Assembly (NCBI GenBank): GCA_003313425.1
Contig: NHZP01000028.1
Coordinates: 620,001 to 684,000 of the forward strand
Direction of reading: 5' to 3'
Length of the DNA: 64,000 bases
Source of the DNA: Pseudopyrenochaeta lycopersici
Lineage: Eukaryota > Ascomycota > Dothideomycetes > Pleosporales > Pseudopyrenochaetaceae
Made by a program: the position numbers and the translations under genes. Position 1 is the stretch's first letter; every line of letters starts with the position of its first letter. Positions 24,080-34,334 of the stretch are shown one piece after another. The notes below the pieces were generated by a model, which had not been told where the DNA came from, made no database searches, and saw only the letters and a list, made by a program, of their open reading frames with translations.

Positions 24080-24290
24080 CCGTGCGCAAACTTAGCTCTA
24101 CACAGACGACCAAGTCTTGCCTCAGGCAGGAGCCCTATTGCCCCTGAGTAACGAGCAGATTTCCCGGCATACACACACACACATACTTGAAGCCCGCGCG
24201 CAAACTTCGCTCTGTACAGACGACCAAGTCGTACCTCAGACAGGAGCCATAGTACCCCTGAGCAACGAGCATGTTTCCCGGCACTCCACC
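24080..24290 (+). repeat. Tandem duplication after the minisatellite
   Basis: Two diverged copies of a segment containing GCGCAAACTT, CAGACGACCAAGTC, CAGGAGCC and CCCCTGAG, at about 24086-24160 and 24199-24280. A CACACACACACACA microsatellite (near 24171-24183) lies between them. Still in the Copia B leader. Confidence 0.75.
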
Positions 24291-24525
24291 GGCACCCCAC
24301 CTGGGGACCGCACTCAATTTCCTTTTGCTCTGCACAGACGTTCATCTCGCAATTCAAGCAGGAACCCTCTGAGAAATAAACAAAAAAAAATCACCTAGCA
24401 AACACCACAAAAATAAAAACTATTACGACCCAATTCCTTAGACGATCAAGTCATCCAAGTTTTTTTTCAACGGCTAGAGGCCATTGCAAGGCCCACCATA
24501 GAGGAACGTGGCCCTCGAGACATAA

Positions 24526-25590
24526 ATGCAACAAGATCCTTTCGAACCAAATCCAGCGCCGATGGCACCCCAGACACGAGCCCAACAACGCGGCTCCGGT
24601 ACCACCAACAACGTTCCAAGCTCCTCCGGCACGATCAACGTATCCACCAACCAAACACTCCAACCTCTATCTCATCGTCAACAGCCTCTACATGGTCCCC
24701 CTCAACGAAGACTCGAACTCGAAGAACCTGCCGTTGAAGTTGAAGTAGCCAGACTCTTCGGCTCCGGCAGCAACTACACACACCACAAGTTTCCTCAGCT
24801 ACAAGGGGCATCCAACTGGGCTGAGTTCGACGAGGCACTACAAAACGCTGCCCGAGCCGAACACGTCCATAAGCTACTCGACCTCCCTAGGATGCCAGCT
24901 AGCATCACAAATCCTTCCAAGCCCCCCGACGGCAGCGACACCGAGACATGGAACAACTATGTTCAGCGATGCGCTAGATATAAAAGAGCCAATGATAACC
25001 TGCTCGCGGGCATAAAGCACAACCTGTCCCCTTACATGAAGGAGAAGGTTAGAGGCATTTATCACGCCAATGAGGTCTATCGGATTCTCCGGGACGAGTC
25101 CCAGCAGCGGGGAGCAAATCTGCTAGCCGAGGAAATCGAGGGCTTAATCCACAACAACTTGAACCAACACAAAGGGGTACAGGACTACTCACAGACATAC
25201 ATGTCGCGAGTCAACAAGATCCGGCGCATGAACCTGTCCTGGCACCTTCCTGAGGAACTACTCCAATTGTGGTTCCTCACCAATCTCGGCGAATCCTTCA
25301 GCACCTTTCGTTCCACACTCTACCAACACTTCAGCGTGGCAGGCGTAGGAACAGGCCAAACGCTCTCCCTCCAAGAAATCATGTCCCGGGCCACCGACGA
25401 ATGGTCTCGCATACAATCAGAACAAAAGACCTCGGCCTACCTAGCCAGCGGCTCATTCCGATCTGGCGGAAAGCGACCCAGCGGTAACACCCTTAGTAAC
25501 TTACAAAATAACAAGCAACCTACCATTAATCAGCAAAACCCAATAGAACGCACCTGGAAGATCCCAGTTACTGCAAGACCCCACGAATAA
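24526..25590 (+). pseudogene. Copia B gag
   Basis: A 354-aa frame with the copia gag fold region: FPQLQGASNWAEFDEALQN near residue 90 and a conserved LPEELLQLWFLTNL block. The frame ends at 25590 just where the Cys/His part (CKTP...) should begin in another frame, so a frameshift separates gag from the rest. Stops (TAG) follow near 25752 and 25869. Confidence 0.75.
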
Positions 25591-25869
25591 AACCTTTGTA
25601 GCGTCCATAGCTGGATCCCTAGCCGTGGCAACCACAATGATGCGGAATGTCGCTTACAGCAAGAAAAGAAAGCGTTCATGACCAGCACCGATAACAGTGC
25701 TGAGCTCTCATCAGCGGACCCAGAGGACAACGAACAAGTACTACTGAATTAGCCTGAAGGCATGAACACTACGTACGTTGCAGGCTTCGAAGAACCCAAA
25801 TCCTATGCCTCTATCAATAAGATTACTACCAAAGTTCCTCCGCGTCTCAACAGTGCTAAATCCCTAGAC

Positions 25870-27534
25870 TAGCTACTCGACAGCGCTGCTAGTCGCCATC
25901 TCTGCTGCCAACGCGAGATGTTCAGCGACTTCCAGGAGTTCCCAAAGCCTATACCAATGCGAGGTGTAGGAACCGGAGCAGAAGCCCTAGGGGAAGGCAC
26001 TGTACCTATCATAGTACAGCGAGTCAACAACACGCAACGAATAGAGTTTAAAAGAGTACTATACGTTCCCTACATGACGGTAAACCTAATATCTGTTAGC
26101 GTCATCACAAGCCAGCCTGGCATGGGCTATTACCAGGACTCCCAATGTGCCCGCATCACGAAGCGGCACCAAGGGAAAAACACCCTAATCCTCTTAGGTT
26201 CTGTTCATGGCGTCTTCCGGAAGCTCCGGTACTTAATTAAGGAATCTCTTAAACTCTGGAATTACGCCACAGAAACACCTAGTGGTACGATAGCCTTTAT
26301 TACCGAGCACACCACTCCTGCCATCTCACTCATGGACCTCCACAAACGGATGGGTCACCTCAACTACAAGACCTGCAAGACTCTAGCTAAACAACTGGAG
26401 ATACCGCTCCTGGACGACCGGACCGACCTACTCTGCGCCTCCTATGTCCACGGCAAAGGCCATGCCCAAAACCACATGGCATTAGTAACCCGCGCCACGC
26501 GACGAGGCGAGCGCCAATTTGCGGATCTTGGGGGGCCCATCACGCCGCCTACCCCTAACGGCGAAGCTTACTACCTCCTGATCATCGACGACTACAGCAG
26601 GCGCCCACGACTTTACCTCCTAAAACGGAAGTCTGACGCGACACACTGGATCAAACTCGATACAGCACAGGTAGAAGCACACACTGGACTCAAGGTCCTC
26701 TACTACCGCACCGATAACGGTGGAGAGTTCAGAAACAAGCAACTCATCATACACTTTCAGAAACTAGGCACACAACCAGAACCTACGGCTCCCTATGCCC
26801 ACGAGCAAGTCGGCGCAGTAGAACGAGTTCACAGAACTCTCTGGGGACTGGTGCGGGCAGTCTTTCATGACAGCCAACTACCACTCGAACTCTGGGGAGA
26901 GATCCTCCGAGCAATCGTCTACATCTGGGAACGATCACCACAGTCCGCTCTCAACGGCCTCTCCTCTTATGAAGTTTGGTACGGCTATAAACCTACCGTT
27001 CACTACTTCCGGCGTCTCGGGTGTCAAGCCCACAAACTAATCCCTAAGGAGAAACACCCCAAGAAACTCGACAGTCGCACCAAACCTTGCGTGCTAGTTG
27101 GCTATGAGGCTGAAAATATATACCGACTCTGGAACCCCTCTACCGGTGAAATCGAGCGCGCCAAAGAAGTATTATTTGACGAGAATGTCCGCCTCAAGCA
27201 CTCGGCAGAATACAAGCTCCCCTCTTGCTCTGCCATGTCTGCGGCCATTCCGACACCCGAAGAAGTCCTCCCTGCTAAACAATTAGCTCGGTTCCCACAA
27301 GTGCCCGCTCTAAAACCTACCACAACTCAGGACCTCACGGCACGCGTTGAGGGGGCGAATCGGGATCAACTACAACGCGACCTTGACCTGAGTCCTGCTG
27401 AGCTCCAACAAGTCCTTGACCTAGCCGCCAACCCCATAGAGCCAGTCAACCTTGAACAGAACCCCAAACGTCACCGCTCGGCCACAGGGGGCGCCAAAGA
27501 AAATGAAATCGACTGCCTTGAGGTCCTCAATTAA
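25870..27534 (+). pseudogene. Copia B protease-integrase region
   Basis: The protease motif reads as stop-LLDSAASRHLC: the expected Trp codon is TAG and the catalytic DSG is DSA. The integrase follows in the open stretch 25918-27534: HKRMGHLNYKTC (zinc motif start), a CASYVHGK in place of the usual CxxC, then IDDYSR, YYRTDNGGEF and the late Glu in GAVERVHRTL, followed by the copia-type GCQAHKLIPKEKHPKKLD and LVGYEAENIYRLW. Loss of a zinc Cys and of the protease site indicates a dead copy. Confidence 0.82.
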
Positions 27535-27669
27535 CCGTGGGCTTTCCTAGAAGACATCAAAGACCGCATCCACCAACTCGACCTCCCGCCACTGCCGTCC
27601 TTCCCACTACTTGAACAATGCAGACCTAGGAGTTGCCGACAGCTAGCTATAGAAGCCTTCCATGCCGCC

Positions 27670-29452
27670 GTGTCCTTTGACAACAACGATCTCGAAGCAT
27701 ACGGCAATACAGTCCAAGGCCAGCTGCCTGAACCCCTTGAACCTCAAACCTACGAGCAGGCAATAAACGGTCCATATCGAGACCAATGGATCAAGGCAAT
27801 GCAAGAAGAAATGAAATCCCTAAGCCTTAATTGCACATGGGACGAAGTTTCTAAGACCCAGCAGATGAACGTACTCAGTGGCAAATGGGTATATAAGATA
27901 AAGCAAGGCCCTGACGGCGAAATCAGCAGATTTAAGGCTCGTTGGGTCGTCCGCGGGTTTGAGCAACAACAAGGCATCGACTTCTCAGAAACCTTTGCGT
28001 CAGTAGTACGACAGAAAACCTACCGCGTGCTGTTCGCACTGGCAGCCATTCATGACTGGGAAATTGAGCAAATGGACGTTAAAACCGCCTTCCTCTTGTC
28101 AGATAAGAGGCATAAAAACTGAAGTATACGAATACTGCATCGTGGACGGTATCACCTATGTATCACCGATGTATCAGATCTGTGTTTAAAAGGGAGAGAG
28201 AACAGAACCAACAATGAAGACAATCAATTCTCATCCACGATCATGACCAAAAACATTCATTAATTTCTGACACCTCTACGGGCCCATTGACACCGAAGTC
28301 TTTGTAGAGCTCCCCACTGGATTCACCAAGAACGGAACAGTCTGCCGACTACGGAAGGCCCTGTACGGTCTGAAGCAAGCCCCAAGAATCTGGTACCAAA
28401 CACTCCAGAAAGCGCTACAAGAGATGGGGTTTAAGAGGTCAGCATACGACGAGGCCGTTTTCTTGAACGGAGACACCATCTTGGTAGTCTACGTCGACGA
28501 CATGCTACTGTTTGGCCCCGACAAGGAACGCATTCAACACACCAAGAATCAACTACACTCGCGATTTGAAATGAGCGACGAAGGACCCTGTAAACACTTC
28601 CTAGGCATGCAGATCTACTGAGATAGGGAAAACCGGAAGATCCGCCTAAGCCACAGCACCTACCTACGAAAGGTACTCACACGCCTAGGCCTTGACAACC
28701 TCAAGAAGAACGCAGTGCCAATGAACCCCGGGATGTTCCACAAGCCACCTGAGGACAACTACATCTGCGAGAAGAGAATACGCTACGACTACCAATCTCT
28801 GATCGGCTCTTTAATGTTCGGCATGATCAGAAGCCAACTAGATCTAGCCTACCCGGTATCTCTGCTGAGCCGGTTCATGGTCAACCCTACACAACAGCAC
28901 TATAACGCGGCAAAGAAGGTGCTGCGATACGTCTCTAGAACCCTAGACCTTGCACTAGAATTCGACGGTAATAAGGACCAAGAGATCATAGGATGGTGCG
29001 ATGCTGAGTGGGGGTCCGACTGTACTGACAGCGTTTCGACAGAATGCTATATCTTCACTCTAGCAGGAGGTGCAGTCAGCTGGAAGAGCCGGAAGCAATC
29101 TGTAGTGTCGGTCTCTAGTACGGAGTCTGAGTATATGGCACTGTTTACGGCAAGTTTAGAAGCAGCCTATCTCAAGGGACTGCTGGAAGAGCTTGGACAT
29201 CCGGTTAGTCAAGGCATACTAATCTGCAGTGATAACCGAGGAGCCAAAGACTTGGTCGACAACGCCAAGCACCATAAACGCACAAAGCATATCCGGATAC
29301 GATACCATAAAACCCGGGAGCTTCAAGCCGACGGCACCGTCAGAATCAAATGGGTGCCACAGGAAGAGAACATGGCGGACATGGGAACCAAGGCATTACC
29401 ACGCGAGCCACTAGAACGCTGGCGACTAGCCGCAGGCCTCGTGCCGCACTAA
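27670..29452 (+). pseudogene. Copia B reverse transcriptase and RNase H, split by solo LTR D
   Basis: Reverse transcriptase starts around WIKAMQEEMKSL and KWVYKIKQGPDGEI. It is broken at 28096 inside VKTAFL by solo LTR D and resumes at 28278 (YGPIDTEVFVELPTGF), with the catalytic YVDD at about 28489. A TGA follows at 28619-28621 (after GMQIY). The RNase H part has WCDAEWGSD, STESEYMAL and SDNRGAKDL, and the frame ends at 29452. Confidence 0.88.
28097..28272 (+). repeat. Solo LTR D inside Copia B
   Basis: A 176-bp solo LTR with TGTCAGA...TCTGACA ends and target duplication CCTCT (28092-28096 and 28273-28277). Its 3' third closely matches the Copia A LTR (ATCCACGATCATGACCAAAA), so it is a related but distinct family member. 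It disrupts the Copia B reverse transcriptase. Confidence 0.93.
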
Positions 29453-29735
29453 CCACGACCCTTGCTGCTACTCTTTTTCTTCCTTGGATGACTTGAGAAG
29501 TTTTTTAACGAGAGCAGCATATGTACGGTTGTCTCTTCCACCTTTACGGGCTCTGTCTGAGGGGGCGTGTTGGGATTACATAAACAGACAGACCCCTGCT
29601 AGCGCCATCTTTATATGTAGCACTCAACCGACTAGACGTGATGGATACACCTCGGACAATAATGAAGACAATACCTATCATGTCGATAGTCTCCTTTCCT
29701 CATCGTGCCGAAGAGCCTATAAGTCCAACAAACAA

Positions 29736-32700
29736 GATATCACAATGCATTGAAGCCAATGAGGACCCCAGTAAACTGGGATATCTGGCTTGCCGAATAC
29801 GATCGAGCAGCAACTGACGCTGAGACCGAAGGAGTCGCGGAGGTACAACATAATGAAGATATTATAGAAGATTTTTTGTCGGCAGTGGAAAAGGTAGCAC
29901 CTATGTGGGTGACTGCCTTCTCTAGCCAGGTGACTAGAGGTGACCCAGACCATGACAGAAAAGAAATGATGAAACTCTTCCGGGAACATATGAGCCGCTC
30001 CTACCCACAAAAGGGCAAGCAGAAGAGCGCTTTCGCTGCTGGAGACGCTGCATACCCCGCTGGCGGTGAATCCGACCAGGGCGCACAGAGGGACGCCTCC
30101 GGTGTAGCTGAAGAAGCATCATCAGCCTTACGGGGCAAGAACCGTGGTAGAACCCGGGGAAAACGCAAATTTGGGCAAAGCAGCACCAGATCCAAGCATT
30201 CCTCTCTGGAGGATACGGCGGCAGTCGAAGGCACAACATGCCATGCTTGTGAACAGCGCCACAATCTTTTTGATTGTTTCTATCTAAACGAAGATAAGGC
30301 ACCTACGTGGTTTACACCAGATTCAAGAATAGCCAAACTCGTTGAGTACAAAAGAAAGTATGACCCAGAGCTAATCAAATTATTAGACTCAAAGCGCCAA
30401 CGATCAAAGACGCCGCTGATTAAGAATTCGCAAACACCAACACCCGAAGTCTTAAAAGATTGACTAGAAGGAAGAGTTATATCAACAATCGAAGCCGCGT
30501 ATACCGCGTCAGTGTTCTCAATGAAGAACCAACCGTATCCGCTAAAGAACGCATTCATCCTCGATTCGGGCGCGACAATACACATCTGCAACATGGCGCA
30601 ACGCCTAACTCACCTCCGTCCACCTATCCCCGGTGACTGCGTGTGGACAGGCGACGCACGAATATGGATTAAAGGGTATGGCACCGTACATATCAAAGTC
30701 AAGTCACCATATGGCACAGAGATACTCCGATTAGAGAACGTTGCCTTCTGCCCGGAGATTCTATGCAACCTCGTCTCATTTAGACTACTCAGACGGCAAG
30801 GAATTTGGTGGGATAATAAGAATGAACCTACGTCGTTAAAGAGATGGGACAACTCCATCATCGCATACCTGACGGAAGCACACAACCAATGGGTACTCGA
30901 GCAATCAGATGCAAACGACAGTGCCTTTCACACCCGATTCAACTCTCGAACCAAGCGGTCGCCACAAAGAGCAAGTGCGATACTATGGCACAAGCGCCTA
31001 GGGCATCCAGGGCCCGCAGTGATCGAACACCTCGTCCAACAATCTGAGGGGGTGCGCATCAAAGGCGTCACTACAGTCGAGTGCGACGCATGTGGGAGAG
31101 CCAAATCAAAGCGCAGGATCCGCAGAGAACCTCGACTGAGCGAAGAAGGGCCGGGAGAACGAATCGCGATCGACTTTCACGACTACGAAGTCGGGAGCTA
31201 CTCAAAGGAAAAGAGCCAAATGCTTATCACTGACCGATTCTCGGCATATAACTGGGATTTCTACTTTACCGACAACAGACCAGCACGATCTATTATTCGA
31301 TTACTGGATAATTTCACTTGCTTCCTCTATACGCAGTTCAATATTTCTGTAAAAGTGATTGAGACGGACAACGAGATAGTGACCGTCAAGCCAGAAGTTA
31401 AGAGATGGTGCACGTCCAAAGGCATAAAGGTCGAGCCTTCTGCTCCTGATACCCAATCACAGAATGGCGGGGGAGAACGCTCAGGGGGTGTGATAAAAGA
31501 AAAGGCACGCACGATACGACTGGATGCTAATCTTCCCTGGGAACTATGGCCAGAAATCACAAGAGCGGCAGTATACCTGTACAATAGAACGCCGAACTAC
31601 TCAAACCGCTGGAAAAGCCCATACGAGGTATTCTTCACAAGGGTCGCTGCGATGAATGGTATCGTCACTGGACCACGGAAACCAAACCAAGCTCATCTTA
31701 AAGCATATGGCTGCAAGGCATTTGCAATGACCGACGATACCCACCGAGGAAAGTCGCGACTGCAACGCTTGGATCCAAAGGCCTGGATTGGCTATCTTAT
31801 TGGCTATCAATCTACAAACATCTACCGAGTTTGGATCCCGTCACTAGCTAAAGTCATCAGCACAAGAGACGTAGTCTTCGACGAAAGCGTAGTGTTCAGC
31901 GGCAAAACGGAAGACCTCATGGACAACCTTATGCACAATACCCTGCACGAGATTGCAACGTGGGTGAAAACGATTGAACTGCCTACACCACCGCGACAGG
32001 GACAGCCTGAGACTGGGTCGTTCTACGAAGACGATACAATAATGGGAGAGAGCTCAAGCCCACAAGGTCAAAAGTCAAGAGGTTGCCGAAGTAGAAAAGT
32101 GATGGATTCATACCCAACGCCGCCAGACACTCCGCCACCTGTAGCTCTCCTTAGCCAGGCGTGGGCCGACGAACTTGAAGCTAATAGCATGACGACACAG
32201 GGCTCGTCAAAAACAGAACCATGAGCAGCAGCATTTATGGCCGGCACTCAAGCAGGGCACGTAGGGGAACACGAAGGCAAGCCCATTGACAAGGCACAGC
32301 TGAAGAGAATGCTGGCAAAGGGGGTGAAGCTTCACCGAAACCAATTGCCACCTCTGCCGACGACTTACTCAAAGCTTGAAGATCATCCTCTGTACGAAAT
32401 GTTCAAGGAAGCAGAACGAGAACACCTAAGGAGCCATGAACAAATGAAGTCCTGGGCTGAAGTGCCAATCACTCCCATCAAACGGAAAGGTCACCAAGTA
32501 TTAGACTGCATGTGGGTGTATACCTACAAATTGGACAAACACCATCGCCTTATTAAATGCAAAGCACGACTGGTCGTTCGCGGCGATCAGCAACGAAACA
32601 TCACGTCACAAGACACATACGCAGCCACTTTAGCCAGCAGGTCTTTTCGAATGCTCATGGCAATCGCTGCCAGGTTCAACCTTGAACTTAAACAGTACGA

Positions 32701-33961
32701 TGTTACTAACGCATTCGTGCATGCAACCATAGATAGAGAAATCTACATGAGAATGCCACGAGGATACCAGAAGCCCGGAACGATCCTTAAGCTTGAAAAG
32801 GCACTTTACGGTCTTCGAATTTCACCGCTCCTATGGCAGAAAGAATTCGTCTCAACCCTCACCAAACTAGGCTTCAAACAAGTGCCACATGAGGCCTGCT
32901 GCATGATCAAGGATGGCATTATCATCTTCTTTTACGTCGATGACATTATCTTAGCCTATCACCAGAAGAAGGAGGTAGAAGCTCAACAAGCTATCAAGGC
33001 TCTTCGAGAAAGATACACCTTCACAGGGGGAGAAGACTTGCAATGGTTCCTCGGCGTTGAAGTTATCAGAGACCGAGAACAACGATTAATTCAACTCTCC
33101 CAGTTAGCCTATGCCGACAAAATCAGCAGACTTGCAGATAGGAAAGATGTCCGACATGATACCCCAATGGCAAGCGTTGAACTCCAGCCACGCGAGGGAT
33201 TAGCATCACCTTCAGAAGTCAACAAATACCAGCGTAAGATTGGTTCCTTACTATTTGCCGCCGTTACAACACGACCAGATATCGCCTTCGCAACATCGCG
33301 CCTTGCACGCTTCCTCGTCAACCCTGGCACGGAGCATCAGGAGGCTGCTGACAGAGTCCTGCTCTACCTTGCAGCGACAAAATCAAGAGCACTCCAATTG
33401 GGAGGAGGCGACAAGCTTGAAGTAGCCAGCGATGCATCATTTGCCGATAACACAGTCGATAGAAAGAGTTCGCAAGGTTATGTAATTAAGCTATTCGGTG
33501 GTCTTGTTACCTGGAGAGCAAGTAAACAGGACACGGTTACTACCTCAACGACTGAAGCAGAACTGCTCGCCCTCTCCCAAGTAGCAAAGGAAGCTATCTT
33601 TACCTCGCGACTTCTCAAGGAGCTCCAGATATCATTGCCGGAGTCGACCATTACAATTCAATGCGACAATACACAGACAATTCGACTTGTGACGGAAGAG
33701 ATTGCAAAACTCCAAACCAAACTTCGACATGTAGACATCCACAATCACTGGCTACGACAGGAAGTATTGCTTGGACGAATTCAAGTTAAATACGTAAAGT
33801 CCTCGCAAATGATAGCAGATGGACTTACCAAAGCGCTGCCCTCAAACAAATGGGAGAACTTTCTTAATCAATTAGGACTGGTAAACAAGAAACCGGCCTT
33901 AGCAAAAGAGTTAAAACTCGAAGACATACAGACTCAAATAGAGGATCTGACAATCGCATAA
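29736..33961 (+). pseudogene. Copia A gag-pol polyprotein, two TGA codons
   Basis: Continues the gag frame of 22797. Gag ends with a zinc-knuckle-like CHACEQRHNLFDC. A TGA at 30461-30463 is followed in the same frame by the protease (FILDSGATIHIC), integrase (HKRLGHPGP, CDACGRAK, IETDNE, QSQNGGGERSGG) and its C-terminal part. A second TGA lies at 32222-32224. The third open part has the reverse transcriptase (FFYVDDIILAY at about 32930) and RNase H (ASDASFADN, TTEAELLAL, IQCDNTQTI). Both TGAs sit where Trp is plausible (TGG to TGA). All catalytic motifs seen are intact, so this is a young, nearly complete copy. Confidence 0.9.
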
Positions 33962-34009
33962 GATATAAGTTTGTGCCAGCTTAGAAGATCAGTCTAAGCT
34001 GAGGGGGTG

Positions 34010-34187
34010 TGTCAGATTGTCAAGTACTGCATAGGAAAGAGCGATAAATAGTAGGACCGATAACTATTGCGATCTACGGAACCTCCGGAAGCAGAGGAGC
34101 TATAGAAGAAATGAACGGACAGAACACCATCAATACAATCAATTCTGATCCACGATCATGACCAAAAAGATTCATTAAATTCTGACA
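34010..34187 (+). repeat. 3' LTR of Copia A
   Basis: 178-bp direct repeat of the 5' LTR at 22582, followed by the GTTGG duplication. Confidence 0.95.
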
Positions 34188-34329
34188 GTTGGTCAGAATG
34201 GATTATCCTTGATTGATGCTCTGTCTGTTGCTTTTTTCTATAGCTCCTCTGCTTCCGGAGGTTCCGTAGATCGCAATAGTTATCGGTCCTACTATTTATC
34301 GCTCTTTCCTTGTATTTGACAATCTGACA
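34188..34329 (-). repeat. Solo LTR C, right piece
   Basis: Remainder of the minus-oriented solo LTR entered by Copia A. It reads as the reverse complement of the Copia A LTR (CTATAGCTCCTCTGCTTCCG, then CGATCTACGG complement) and ends CAATCTGACA, followed by the duplication ATATT at 34330-34334. Confidence 0.92.
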
Positions 34330-34334
34330 ATATT

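Larger units (their letters stand above)
23395..29730 (+). mobile_element. Copia LTR retrotransposon B, nested in Copia A
   Basis: Second Ty1/copia element, 6,336 bp, with 163-bp LTRs at 23395-23557 and 29568-29730 (TGTTGGGATT...AGTCCAACA). The target duplication is AACAA (23390-23394 and 29731-29735). Its coding region is broken by frameshifts and stops and by solo LTR D at 28097-28272. A long minisatellite fills its leader. A GAGGGGGCG run before the 3' LTR is the likely polypurine tract. Confidence 0.95.
22582..34187 (+). mobile_element. Copia LTR retrotransposon A, interrupted by Copia B
   Basis: Full Ty1/copia element with 178-bp LTRs at 22582-22759 and 34010-34187, starting TGTCAGATTG and ending AAATTCTGACA. 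The target duplication is GTTGG (22577-22581 and 34188-34192). Inside the gag region lies Copia B (23395-29730). Removing B and one AACAA copy gives a single frame of 1,608 codons (22797-23394 plus 29736-33961), broken only by two TGA codons. Domain order is gag, protease, integrase, reverse transcriptase, RNase H, the copia order. A purine run (GAGGGGG) precedes the 3' LTR. Confidence 0.95.

Noticed and set aside
23562..24095. Repeat protein of 177 aa with about 10-residue repeats, and a similar one on the other strand
   Set aside because: Both come from the minisatellite in the Copia B leader; the array length avoids stops in several frames, and no real start or domain supports a gene.
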